A DNA stretch of 64,000 nt. Source: Aeromicrobium tamlense (lineage in GTDB: Bacteria > Actinomycetota > Actinomycetes > Propionibacteriales > Nocardioidaceae). The DNA lies in NCBI RefSeq assembly GCF_013408555.1, contig NZ_JACBZN010000001.1, forward strand, positions 2,790,001 to 2,854,000. Reading direction: 5' to 3'. Below, piece after piece: positions 1 to 8,638 of the stretch (within the stretch, counting starts at the first letter, position 1; each line of letters opens with the position of its first letter). Below the pieces are notes generated by a model. That model worked only from the letters and a program-made list of their open reading frames with translations, had not been told where the DNA came from and did no database searches. A program made the position numbers and the translations under genes.

Positions 1-1
1 C

Positions 2-490
2 GAGGAGACCCGGTCCCGCGTCCCGATCCTCTACGTCGAGGCGATCCCGGTCCGACTGGACAGCCTCGGCCAGGTCGAGCAGGTCGGCCTGCTGCTGCGC
101 GGCTCCCCCACCACCGGCACGATGGCGCGCTCGTTCGTCTCCGGTCGCGTGCTGCACGGCGAGCCGATCCGCTCCGCCCTGATGCGCAACCTCGAGAAGG
201 ACCTCGGCCCCACGGCGTTCCCGCAGCTGCCGGCCGACATCGTGCCCTTCACGGTCGCCGAGTACTTCCCGATCCCCGGCGTCACGCCGCTGTACGACGC
301 GCGCCAGCACGCCGTCGCGCTGGCCTACGTCGTGGCGGTCACCGGCGAGTGCGACCCGCGCCAGGACGCGCTCGAGCTCTCGTGGCTGACTCCGCAGGAG
401 GCGTTCAGCCCCGCGATCCTCGACGAGCTCGAGGGTGGCCGCGGCGTGCTGCTGCAGCAGGCGCTGGCGCACGTGGGCGCTCTCGGATGA
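2..490 (+). CDS. NUDIX-fold family protein (DUF4916-like), 5' truncated by window edge
   Basis: The reading frame is open from base 2, so the gene starts upstream of the window; the internal ATG at 122 is not the start. The visible 162 residues contain the stretch VPILYVEAIPV and a degenerate Nudix-like segment (GEPIRSALMRNLEKDLG) in which the usual REUxEExGU box is not fully kept. This matches my knowledge of the actinobacterial 'NUDIX hydrolase family protein' group. With the catalytic glutamates incomplete, pyrophosphohydrolase activity is uncertain. The MFS gene begins 13 bp downstream on the same strand, so the two may be cotranscribed. Confidence 0.7.
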   Translation, partial: EETRSRVPILYVEAIPVRLDSLGQVEQVGLLLRGSPTTGTMARSFVSGRVLHGEPIRSALMRNLEKDLGPTAFPQLPADIVPFTVAEYFPIPGVTPLYDARQHAVALAYVVAVTGECDPRQDALELSWLTPQEAFSPAILDELEGGRGVLLQQALAHVGALG

Positions 491-503
491 CCCGCGCGCG
501 GAG

Positions 504-1670
504 GTGACGCGCCGCCCGAGCCCCTGGCTCATGCTGGTCGCGGCGATGATCGCGCAGGTCACCGCGACCGCCGTGGTCAGCACGCCGCTGCTGCTGATCC
601 CGCACCTGCACCTCGACGAGGGCGTCCCCCTCGTCGCCACCGGCGCGCTCGCCGCCGCCCCGACCGTCGGCACCCTGCTCACCCTCGTGGCGTGGGGCGC
701 GATCGTCGATCGCGTGGGCGAGCGGATCGCGCTGACGTCCGGCCTCGCCCTGCTCGTCGTGGGCAGCGCGGTGGCCTGGTCCGGCGCCCGCGCCGACGAC
801 GTGGTCGTGCTCGCGCTCGGCTTCGGCCTGTGCGGCGTGGCCGCGGGCAGCTCCAACTCCGCCAGCGGCCGGCTCGTCGTCGGCTGGTTCCCCGCGCATC
901 GCCGCGGTCTCGCGATGGGCATCCGCCAGACGGGTCTTCCCCTCGGCGTCGGCGTGGCCGCCCTCGTCGTCCCCGCCGGCGTGCAGTCGTGGGGCGTCGC
1001 GCCGATCGTGCTGGGCTGCCTCGTCGTCTCGGCGGTCGCCACCGTGTTCATCGCGCTCACCGTCGTGGACCCGCCGGCGCTCGCGACGGAGGGCACGGAC
1101 CCCCGCGCCAACCCCTACCGCGGCGACCGGCGCCTCGTGCGGATCCACGGAGCCTCGGCGCTGCTCGTCATCCCGCAGTACGCGGTGTGGACCTTCATGC
1201 TGCTGTGGCTCATCGACCAGCACGGCTGGAGCCCGGCCGCGGCCGGGGCGCTCTACGCGGTCTCGCAGGTGCTCGGCGCGGGCGGTCGCATCGCCGCGGG
1301 CTGGTGGTCCGACCGCGTCGGCGATCGCCTCGGCCCCATGCGGCAGGTGGCGGTGGCGGCCACCGTCTCCATGCTGGCGCTGGCCGTGCTCGAGGGATCG
1401 CCCGTCGCGATCACCCTGATGGTCGCCGCCATGGTGATCACGGTCGTCGACAACGGCCTGGCGTTCACCGCCGTGGCCGAGATCGCCGGACCGCGGTGGT
1501 CGGGGCGCGCGTTCGGCATCCAGAACACGGGCCAGTACCTGACCGCGGCGGCGGTGCCGCCCGTCGTCGGCGCGATCGTCGAGCTCGCGGGCTACGGCTG
1601 GGCCTTCGCGGCGGTCGCGGTCTTCCCGCTGGCGGCCATCGCCTGCGTACCCGTTGCTACTCGCAGGTAA
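504..1670 (+). CDS. MFS transporter
   Basis: A hydrophobic protein of about 388 residues with some 12 predicted membrane spans in two halves. The MFS loop signature appears as WGAIVDRVGERIAL after the second span, and WWSDRVGDRLGP repeats it in the second half. The start is chosen at GTG 504, preceded by GGAG with little spacing; ATG 531 is an alternative, and the longer frame from 435 would overlap the upstream gene. The substrate cannot be read from sequence. It follows the NUDIX-like gene closely and precedes the Fe-S reductase after a 94-bp gap. Confidence 0.85.
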   Translation: MTRRPSPWLMLVAAMIAQVTATAVVSTPLLLIPHLHLDEGVPLVATGALAAAPTVGTLLTLVAWGAIVDRVGERIALTSGLALLVVGSAVAWSGARADDVVVLALGFGLCGVAAGSSNSASGRLVVGWFPAHRRGLAMGIRQTGLPLGVGVAALVVPAGVQSWGVAPIVLGCLVVSAVATVFIALTVVDPPALATEGTDPRANPYRGDRRLVRIHGASALLVIPQYAVWTFMLLWLIDQHGWSPAAAGALYAVSQVLGAGGRIAAGWWSDRVGDRLGPMRQVAVAATVSMLALAVLEGSPVAITLMVAAMVITVVDNGLAFTAVAEIAGPRWSGRAFGIQNTGQYLTAAAVPPVVGAIVELAGYGWAFAAVAVFPLAAIACVPVATRR

Positions 1671-1764
1671 CATCATCGTACGCCTTTGGCTGGCCTAACT
1701 GAGCAGCGCTCTCCGCCGCAGATTAGGGTCAGCACCAACTGCTTGAACCGCGAGAGGAATCGGC

Positions 1765-4700
1765 ATGGAACCGATCAACATCATCGCCGGAGTGATCACG
1801 CTGGTCTCGACGGCGTTGGCGGTGTACTACCTGGCGCCCGGGATCAAGCGGATGCTCGGGGTCATCCGCGCCGGAACGCCGGCCTACGGTCGCACCGACA
1901 ACCCGGCGAGCCGCACGAAGAACATGCTGGTCGAGACCCTCGGCCACACGCGCATGCTCCAGTGGCACTGGGTCGGCCTCCTGCACTGGGCCGTCTTCTT
2001 CAGCTTCCTCATCCTCAGCACCGCGGTCGCCACCGCCTACCTGCAGGTCTGGAACCCGCACCTGGTGCTGCCGATCATCGGCCACTTCTTCCTCTTCGAA
2101 TGGGTCAGCGAGGCCATCGCCTGGCTGGGCCTCATCGGCATCGCGGCGCTCGTCGTCATCCGCCAGCGCAACCACCCGCGCACCCAGGGCCGCCAGAGCC
2201 GCTTCTTCGGCTCGCGCTTCGGCCAGGCCTACTTCGTCGAGGCGATGGTCGCGCTCGAGTGCGCCGCCGGCATCCTCATCCGCGGCGCCGAGTACCGTCT
2301 GATGAGCCTCGAGGGCGACAGCCACGGCACGTACTTCCACTTCCCGCTGACCGGCTGGATCGGCGACACCCTCTGGTCGGGCCTGTCGGTCACCGGCCTC
2401 GAGGTCACGATCACGCTGCTCGCGGTCGTCAAGGTCGTCTCGGCCACCGTCTGGCTGATGGTCATCGGCAAGAACCTCACGATGGGCGTCGCCTGGCACC
2501 GCTTCCTGGCCTGGTTCAACATCTACTTCAAGCGCGAGGCCGACGGCGGCACCGCGCTGGGCGCCCTCGTCCCGCTCTACGTCGCGGGCAAGCCGCTCGA
2601 CCTCGAGACCATGGAGGACATGGAGGAGGAGGAGTTCGAGAAGCTCGGCGTCGGCAAGGTCGAGGACTTCAGCTGGAAGTCCATCCTCGACTTCTCCACC
2701 TGCACCGAGTGCGGCCGCTGCCAGAGCCAGTGCCCCGCCTGGAACACCGAGAAGCCCCTCTCCCCCAAGCTCCTCATGATGGGCCTGCGCGAGCACGCGT
2801 ACGCCAAGGTGCCGCTGCTCGGCGCCGACCCCGAGACCCTCACCGAGGACCAGCAGCGCGAGCTCGAGCGTCCGCTCATCGGTACCGAGGACCTGTTCGG
2901 CGTCATCGACCCCGACGTCCTGTGGTCGTGCACGAACTGCGGCGCCTGCGTGCAGCAGTGCCCCGTCGACATCGAGCACGTCGACCACATCGACAACATG
3001 CGCCGCTACCAGGTGCTCGTCGAGTCCAACTTCCCCGCCGAGCTCAACAACATCTTCAAGGGCCTCGAGCGCAAGGGGAACCCGTGGGGCATGAACCCGC
3101 GCGACCGCATGAAGTGGGCCGAGGACCTCGACTTCGAGGTCAAGCAGGTCGGCGTCGACGTCGAGTCGCTCGACGAGGTCGAATGGCTGTTCTGGGTCGG
3201 CTGCGCCGGCGCCTTCGAGGACCGCGCCAAGAAGACCACGCAGGCCGTGGCCGAGCTCCTCGACATCGCGGGCGTCACCTTCGCCGTCCTCGGTGACGGC
3301 GAGACCTGCTCGGGCGACTCCGCCCGTCGCGCCGGCAACGAGATCGTCTTCAAGCAGCTCGCGATGGAGAACGTCGCGGTCTTCGAGGAGACCAAGGTCA
3401 AGAAGGTCGTCTCGACCTGCGCCCACTGCTTCAACACGCTCAAGAACGAGTACAAGGAGTTCGGCATCGAGCTGGAGGTCGTGCACCACACCCAGCTGCT
3501 GAACCGCCTCGTCCGCGAGAAGAAGCTCAAGCCGGTCGCGCCCGCCGCCCCGGCCGCCAAGGTCACCTACCACGACCCGTGCTTCCTGGGCCGCCACAAC
3601 CAGGTCTACTCGCCCCCGCGCGAGCTGATCGGCGCCACGGGTGCGGACTACGTGGAGATGGACCGCTCCAAGGAGCGCTCCTTCTGCTGCGGCGCCGGCG
3701 GCGCCCGCATGTGGATGGAGGAGAAGATCGGCTCGCGCATCAACATCAACCGCACCGAGGAGGCCATCGGCACCGGGGCGGAGCAGATCGCCGTGGGCTG
3801 CCCCTTCTGCCGCGTCATGCTGGCCGACGGCCTCACCGCGAAGCAGGCCGAGGACGAGTCGCTGCTCAACGTCGAGGTCCTCGACGTCGCGCAGCTGCTG
3901 CTGCAGGCCGTGAAGCGCTCCGAGGAGGACGTCGTGACCGAGGCCGAGGCCCTGGTCGCCGCGGCCGCCGACGAGTCGCACGCCGCGGGTGACGAGCCCG
4001 AGGACGCCGAGCCCGGTCCGGAGGCCCAGGCCGATCCCGGCACGCTGACCGACACCGAGTCCGTCGGTGCCGCCGCCGACGCGCACGAGTCGGCCGATGC
4101 TCCGACCGGCGCAGGCGACGACCTCGACGACCCGGAGGGCGAGAGCCGCGCCGCGGACGCCGAGATGGCGGCGAAGCACAACATCGCGGTCGACGAGAAG
4201 GGCACCGCCGGAGGCATCTTCGAGTCGGGCGACGCGACCCCCGAGGGCGCGCTGGACGCGGAGGGCACCAAGCCCGTCTCCGTGGCCACCGAGCCCGAGG
4301 ACGAGCCCGCCCAGTCCGATCCGGAGCCCGAGGCGCTGGACGACGCGGTCTCCAAGCCCGAGTTCGACTCGGAGTCCGACGACAGCCCGGCGCTGCACGA
4401 GCAGCAGCCCGGACTCGGCCAGCCCGACGCCGACACGGCTGACGCTGCCGAGGTCCCGGCCGAGCCAGAGACCGCCGAGGTCGAGGCTGCCGAGGAGGCG
4501 CCGGCCGAGCCGGAGGCCGCCGAGGTCGAGACCGCCGAGGAGGCGCCGCCCGAGCCCGAGACCGAGGCCACGGACGAGGTCGCTGATGAGACTCCCGCTG
4601 CCGAGGAGGCTCCCGCCGAGGGCGGTGCCACCGAGGCGTCCGCGGGCGGTCACGAGCAGCCGTCGCTGCTCGATGCTCTCGAGGACGAGCCGAAGGGCCA

Positions 4701-5013
4701 CACGGCCTCGGAGGACGAGCCCAAGCCCGAGCCGCACCCGGAGAGCGGCGACACGACCAACCCCGACGCCGAGTCGGTCGTGTACGACGACTCCGAGCCC
4801 GAGCTGCCGGCCGAGAAGCACGCCGAGCCCACCTCCGAGCAGGAGGAGCTGGCGGCGATCACGCCGGTCGAGGACGCTCCGGCGCCCGACCCGGTCTCCG
4901 AGGACGCCGCGCCGCTCAGCGACGCGAACCCCTCGGGCGAGGACCTCACCGGCTCCGCCACCGAGGCGGCGGCCGACGAGTCCACGGCCGAGGACGACGA
5001 CACGAAGGCCTGA
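1765..5013 (+). CDS. Membrane-bound (Fe-S) heterodisulfide reductase-like oxidoreductase with long acidic tail
   Basis: 1082 residues in three parts. Residues 1-240 hold about five membrane spans resembling a NarI/HdrE-type anchor. Two ferredoxin-type clusters follow: CTECGRCQSQCP near 313 and CTNCGACVQQCP near 389. Cysteine-rich CCG-type motifs come next (CAHC, FCCGAGG, VGCPFC) to about residue 700. Residues about 720-1082 are almost entirely Glu, Asp, Ala, Pro and Ser, with imperfect repeats such as EEAPAEPEAAEVE. The core resembles the mycobacterial 'iron-sulfur-binding reductase' Rv0338c family, whose electron partners are unknown to me. The start ATG has GAGAGGAA upstream. The tail makes it longer than the relatives I know. 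Confidence 0.88.
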   Translation: MEPINIIAGVITLVSTALAVYYLAPGIKRMLGVIRAGTPAYGRTDNPASRTKNMLVETLGHTRMLQWHWVGLLHWAVFFSFLILSTAVATAYLQVWNPHLVLPIIGHFFLFEWVSEAIAWLGLIGIAALVVIRQRNHPRTQGRQSRFFGSRFGQAYFVEAMVALECAAGILIRGAEYRLMSLEGDSHGTYFHFPLTGWIGDTLWSGLSVTGLEVTITLLAVVKVVSATVWLMVIGKNLTMGVAWHRFLAWFNIYFKREADGGTALGALVPLYVAGKPLDLETMEDMEEEEFEKLGVGKVEDFSWKSILDFSTCTECGRCQSQCPAWNTEKPLSPKLLMMGLREHAYAKVPLLGADPETLTEDQQRELERPLIGTEDLFGVIDPDVLWSCTNCGACVQQCPVDIEHVDHIDNMRRYQVLVESNFPAELNNIFKGLERKGNPWGMNPRDRMKWAEDLDFEVKQVGVDVESLDEVEWLFWVGCAGAFEDRAKKTTQAVAELLDIAGVTFAVLGDGETCSGDSARRAGNEIVFKQLAMENVAVFEETKVKKVVSTCAHCFNTLKNEYKEFGIELEVVHHTQLLNRLVREKKLKPVAPAAPAAKVTYHDPCFLGRHNQVYSPPRELIGATGADYVEMDRSKERSFCCGAGGARMWMEEKIGSRININRTEEAIGTGAEQIAVGCPFCRVMLADGLTAKQAEDESLLNVEVLDVAQLLLQAVKRSEEDVVTEAEALVAAAADESHAAGDEPEDAEPGPEAQADPGTLTDTESVGAAADAHESADAPTGAGDDLDDPEGESRAADAEMAAKHNIAVDEKGTAGGIFESGDATPEGALDAEGTKPVSVATEPEDEPAQSDPEPEALDDAVSKPEFDSESDDSPALHEQQPGLGQPDADTADAAEVPAEPETAEVEAAEEAPAEPEAAEVETAEEAPPEPETEATDEVADETPAAEEAPAEGGATEASAGGHEQPSLLDALEDEPKGHTASEDEPKPEPHPESGDTTNPDAESVVYDDSEPELPAEKHAEPTSEQEELAAITPVEDAPAPDPVSEDAAPLSDANPSGEDLTGSATEAAADESTAEDDDTKA

Positions 5014-5027
5014 CAGCCGTCACCGCG

Positions 5028-5063
5028 CGAACGCGCCAGCACCTCCGGGTGCTGGCGCGTTCG
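5028..5063. terminator. Bidirectional hairpin terminator
   Basis: A 16-bp perfect stem (CGAACGCGCCAGCACC with its complement) closes a TCCG loop. It lies between the convergent Fe-S reductase and GNAT genes and is followed by a T-containing stretch (TTCGTCGTTCG). Confidence 0.8.
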
Positions 5064-5075
5064 TCGTTCGGGGAC

Positions 5076-5543
5076 TCAGAGGCGCTTGCGCATCTTCACG
5101 CTGGTGACCTCGTACCCGAGCGACTCGTACAGGCCGCGCGCCGCCTCGTTGAAGCCGAACACGCTGAGTCCCAGGGTCTGGGCGCCCTCGTCCCGCGCGT
5201 ACTCCTCCGCGAGCCGCATCGCCGCGCGGCCCACGCCCCGACCGCGCTGCTCCGGCTCGACGAACACGTCCCAGACCCACCACGACCGGCTGTCGCCCGA
5301 CGTGTCGTGGCCGAGCCAGAGATACCCGGCGACGGTGCCCTCGTCGGTGAGCAGGTCGAACACCGCATGACCGGGCGTCGGCACGTCGTCGGGGAACGCA
5401 TGGTCCGTCGAGGCTCGGGCCTGGCGCCGGGCCTCCTCAGGCGTCTCGCCCGTGGCGACGAGGTCGGCCTCGTACTCCGCGCGGGTTCGCCGGAGCCAGG
5501 CCGGGAACCGCTCGGCAGTGACGGGCGAGAGCGTGACGGTCAT
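5076..5543 (-). CDS. GNAT family N-acetyltransferase
   Basis: 155 residues from the ATG at 5543. The acetyl-CoA binding motif A is visible as EPEQRGRGVGRAAM, followed by a typical C-terminal NEAARGLYESLGYE segment. The longer open frame to 5900 overlaps the kinase gene in another frame and is rejected. The substrate is unknown. The gene lies 20 bp downstream of the PfkB kinase on the same strand, so it may be the last member of the psuG transcript. Confidence 0.87.
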   Translation of the reverse strand: MTVTLSPVTAERFPAWLRRTRAEYEADLVATGETPEEARRQARASTDHAFPDDVPTPGHAVFDLLTDEGTVAGYLWLGHDTSGDSRSWWVWDVFVEPEQRGRGVGRAAMRLAEEYARDEGAQTLGLSVFGFNEAARGLYESLGYEVTSVKMRKRL

Positions 5544-5563
5544 GCGGTCATCCTGACGCCTCG

Positions 5564-6433
5564 CTAGGGGCGGGCGCCGCGTTGCTGGACGCAGCGGCTG
5601 GCGGCACCGATGCCGCCGGTGAGCGCGGCGCGCGGGTCCTTCTGCTCCAGCCACGAGGCCAGGAAGCCGGCGGTGAAGGCGTCGCCCGCGCCGGTGGTGT
5701 CGACGACCTGGATGCGCGGGGCGGCCACCTGCTCGCGGTCGCCGCCGGCGACGTAGGCGGCGCCCATCGAGCCGAGCGTGACGACGACCTGCGGGTACAT
5801 CCGCGTCAGCGCGTCGAAGTCGACGAACGGGCCGGTCGCGCCGACCATGAGGCGCGCCTCGTCGAGGTTCGGCACGAGCAGGTCGACGCCGCGGGTCCAC
5901 TCGGCGAACGCCTCGGGCGTGACCTCGCGCAGAAACGCGGTGGTGCTGGGGTCGACGCTGACGCCCGCACCGCGCCGCTTCGCCTCGGCGATGAGGTCGA
6001 TGGCGACGTCGCGGGTCTGCGGGTCGAAGAAGGTGTAGCCGGTGAGGTGCAGCCAGTCGACGCCGTCCCAGAGGTCGTCGGGGAGGTCGGCCTGCGTGAG
6101 CGTGCCGTTGGCGGCGCGGTCGACGTACATCGTGCGGTCGGCGTCGTCGTCGAGGGTCAGCACGATCGTGGCCGTGGGCAGCAGCGGGTCGGCGACCAGC
6201 CGCGGCTCGACCTGGTGCTCGCGCAGGGCGTCACCGTGGCGCTCGACGCCGTCGTTGCCGACCTTGCCGAGGAAGCGCGTCTGCGCGCCGAGGAAGCCCA
6301 GCCACGCAGCCGTGTTCGCTGCCGACCCGCCCGGCGTCATCCGGATCTGCGCGCGGGTGTCGCTGCGCGGGGCGACGGGCTCGAGAGGCAGGACGCCGAT
6401 GTCGTCGACGACGTCGCCCACGACGAGGATCAC
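5564..6433 (-). CDS. PfkB-family carbohydrate kinase, probable pseudouridine kinase
   Basis: 289 residues starting at a GTG that overlaps the psuG stop (GTGA). The PfkB signatures are present: N-terminal GGSAANTAAWLGFLGA and C-terminal DTTGAGDAFTAGF, whose Asp is the catalytic base in this family. Translational coupling to psuG suggests that it phosphorylates pseudouridine to feed the glycosidase. That substrate is inferred from context; ribokinase- or adenosine-type specificity remains possible. Confidence 0.85.
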   Translation of the reverse strand: MILVVGDVVDDIGVLPLEPVAPRSDTRAQIRMTPGGSAANTAAWLGFLGAQTRFLGKVGNDGVERHGDALREHQVEPRLVADPLLPTATIVLTLDDDADRTMYVDRAANGTLTQADLPDDLWDGVDWLHLTGYTFFDPQTRDVAIDLIAEAKRRGAGVSVDPSTTAFLREVTPEAFAEWTRGVDLLVPNLDEARLMVGATGPFVDFDALTRMYPQVVVTLGSMGAAYVAGGDREQVAAPRIQVVDTTGAGDAFTAGFLASWLEQKDPRAALTGGIGAASRCVQQRGARP

Positions 6434-7335
6434 GGGTACTCCGCCGCGGCGGTCGCGATGCGGGCGGCGACCTCGATGTTGTTGCGGGCGATGTCGAGGT
6501 TGACGGCGAGGCTGTCGCCGCCGGTGAGCTCGACGATGCGCTGCAGCAGGAACGGCGTGACCTCCTTGCCGGAGAGGCCCTTCGCCTCGGCCTCGGCGAG
6601 CGCGCGCTCGAGCGCCTCGTCGTGGACCTGCGGGTCGAGCTGCTTCTCCTCCGGCAGCGGGTTCGCCACGACGATGCCCGACCTCAGTCCGAGCTGGTCG
6701 CGGCTGTGCATCACCGCGGCGACGGCGAACGCGTCCTCCGCGCGCCAGTCGAGCTGGTGGCCCGACGAGGTGAGCCAGAAGCTCGGGAAGTCCTTCGTGC
6801 GGAAGCCCAGCACGATGACGCCGAGGGTCTCGAGGCGCTCCAAGGTCGCAGGGATGTCGAGGATCGACTTCACGCCGGCCGAGACCACCGTGATCGGCAC
6901 CTGGCCGAGGACGGTGAGGTCGGCGGACTCGTCGAACGTCTCGGACGCGCCGCGGTGCACGCCGCCGAGGCCTCCGGTGGCGAACACGCGGATGCCCGCG
7001 CGGTCGGCGATCCACGACGTGGCGGCCACCGTGGTGGCGCCGCTGCCGGCCATGCCGAGCACGACGGGGAGGTCGCGGACCGTGAGCTTCGGGACGTCCT
7101 CGTTGGCGATCCGCGACACCTCGTCGGCGGTGAGACCCGCCTTCAGCTCACCGTCGAGGACCGCGACCGTCGCGGGCGTGACGCCCTGCGACCGCAGGAT
7201 CTCCTCGAACTCCTGCGCGGCCGCGAGGTTGTCGGGACGGGGCAGGCCGTGGCTGATGATCGTGGACTCGAGGGCGACGACGGGGCGCCCCTGCTCCAGT
7301 GCTGCGGCGACTTCGGGGGACGGCTGGACTCTCAC
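6430..7335 (-). CDS. psuG: Pseudouridine-5'-phosphate glycosidase
   Basis: 301 residues with the characteristic PsuG N-terminus (VVALESTIISHGLPRPDN) and the conserved block VFATGGLGGVHRGA. In this family the enzyme cleaves the C-C glycosidic bond of pseudouridine 5'-phosphate to uracil and ribose 5-phosphate, completing pseudouridine salvage. The length is normal for the family. It is the first gene of a coupled psuG-kinase pair and lies 9 bp downstream of the dipeptidase gene on the same strand. Confidence 0.95.
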   Translation of the reverse strand: MRVQPSPEVAAALEQGRPVVALESTIISHGLPRPDNLAAAQEFEEILRSQGVTPATVAVLDGELKAGLTADEVSRIANEDVPKLTVRDLPVVLGMAGSGATTVAATSWIADRAGIRVFATGGLGGVHRGASETFDESADLTVLGQVPITVVSAGVKSILDIPATLERLETLGVIVLGFRTKDFPSFWLTSSGHQLDWRAEDAFAVAAVMHSRDQLGLRSGIVVANPLPEEKQLDPQVHDEALERALAEAEAKGLSGKEVTPFLLQRIVELTGGDSLAVNLDIARNNIEVAARIATAAAEYP

Positions 7336-7344
7336 CCCGCGACT

Positions 7345-8544
7345 CTAACCGTCGCTTCCGACGGGCAGGACGGCACGCAGGACGCGCAGCGTGTTGCCGC
7401 CCATGATCGCGGCGATGTCCTCGTCGGAGTGCCCACGGTCGCGCAGCTCCTGGGTGACGACGGCGATGTCGCTGGTGTCCCAGGCGACCTTCGTGGCTCC
7501 GTCGTAGTCGCTGCCCAGCGCCGCCGTCTCGAGGCCGCCGACCTCGATGACGTGCTCGATCGCGTCGACGACGGCGGCGGGCGTCAGCTCGCAGACCGCG
7601 GCGTCCCAGTAGCCGATGCCGACGACACCGCCCGTGGCGGCGACGCCGCGGATCTCGTCGTCGGTGAGGTTGCGGTTGACGTCGCAGGTCGCCTGGACAC
7701 CGCCGTGGCTGGCCACCACGGGCTTCGTGGCGAGCTCGAGCATCTCGGCGATCGCCGGATGACTGGCATGGGCGATGTCGACGACCATCCCACGGCGCTC
7801 CATCTCGGCGAACGCCTCGCGGCCGAGGTCGGTCAGGCCGCCCTTGCCCTCGCCGTGCATCGACCCGGAGACCTCGTTGTCGAAGAAGTGGGTGAAGCCG
7901 GCCATGCGCGCGCCGGCACCGAACAGTCGACCGAGGTTGTCGAGGTCGCCCTCGAGGCTCTGCAGGCCCTCGAGCGAGAACAGCGCCCCGGTCACGTTCT
8001 TGCCGGCCTCGCGGTCGGCCACGAGGCGGTCGAGGTCGTCGCGCGACCGGATGAAGCGCAGCTCGCCCTCGGAGTCGGCGACCGCGTCCTGCAGCTTCTC
8101 GGCGTGGTAGAGCGACCGCTCCACCAGCGAGGTCCACGTGCGCGGCGGCTGCAGCTGCAGGATCGCCAACAGGGTGATGTTGTCGGTGTCCGCCGGGTTC
8201 GAGTCGTAGTTCTGGTTCTTGGGCGTCTTCGACACCGACGAGAACACCTGCAGGCCGACGTTGCCGTCCTGCAGCCGCGGCAGGTCCATGTGACCGCGGT
8301 CGGAGCGGTCGAGCAGGTCCCGGTTCCACATCAGCGTGTCGGAGTGCAGGTCGGCGATGAACAGGGAGTCGTGGAGCGCGACCGTCTCGCGGTCCGGCTC
8401 GGCCAGGTCGGTGTCGGCCATCCGGTTCATGCTGTTCTCGACGATGCCCGGGCCGAGCGCGAAGAACCCGACCACGCCGAGCAGCAGGAGCACGAGAACG
8501 GCGAGCAGGGTGCGCCGCAGCCAGGTCCGAGTCTTCTTCGCCAC
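7345..8544 (-). CDS. Membrane-anchored dipeptidase (peptidase family M19)
   Basis: 399 residues with one N-terminal membrane span (about 12-34) placing the catalytic domain outside the cytoplasm. Metal-binding motifs of the renal-dipeptidase family are visible: ADLHSDT (His67, Asp69), FSLEGLQSLEG, DIAHAS, ASHGGVQ and GSDYDG. Members hydrolyse dipeptides, and bacterial relatives can process D-Ala-containing or other modified peptides. The physiological substrate is not deducible here. Confidence 0.92.
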   Translation of the reverse strand: MAKKTRTWLRRTLLAVLVLLLLGVVGFFALGPGIVENSMNRMADTDLAEPDRETVALHDSLFIADLHSDTLMWNRDLLDRSDRGHMDLPRLQDGNVGLQVFSSVSKTPKNQNYDSNPADTDNITLLAILQLQPPRTWTSLVERSLYHAEKLQDAVADSEGELRFIRSRDDLDRLVADREAGKNVTGALFSLEGLQSLEGDLDNLGRLFGAGARMAGFTHFFDNEVSGSMHGEGKGGLTDLGREAFAEMERRGMVVDIAHASHPAIAEMLELATKPVVASHGGVQATCDVNRNLTDDEIRGVAATGGVVGIGYWDAAVCELTPAAVVDAIEHVIEVGGLETAALGSDYDGATKVAWDTSDIAVVTQELRDRGHSDEDIAAIMGGNTLRVLRAVLPVGSDG

Positions 8545-8598
8545 GCGCGCACGCTACCGACCGGTGTGACGTGGGTCATGCCCGGGGCCCCCGGCACG

Positions 8599-8630
8599 CC
8601 GAGGACTCCGGCCGTCGCCGGAGCCCTCGG
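8599..8630 (-). terminator. Hairpin terminator after monooxygenase gene
   Basis: The arms CCGAGG-A-CTCCGGC and GCCGGAG-C-CCTCGG pair around a CGTC loop with one internal mismatch. It lies 8 bp beyond the stop of the minus-strand monooxygenase. Confidence 0.7.
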
Positions 8631-8638
8631 GCGCATGC

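Noticed and set aside
1729..4821. A 1030-codon open frame on the minus strand opposite the Fe-S reductase
   Set aside because: It is a GC-rich antisense frame of low-complexity Leu/Gly/Val/Arg composition; the plus-strand gene has clear cysteine motifs and membrane spans.
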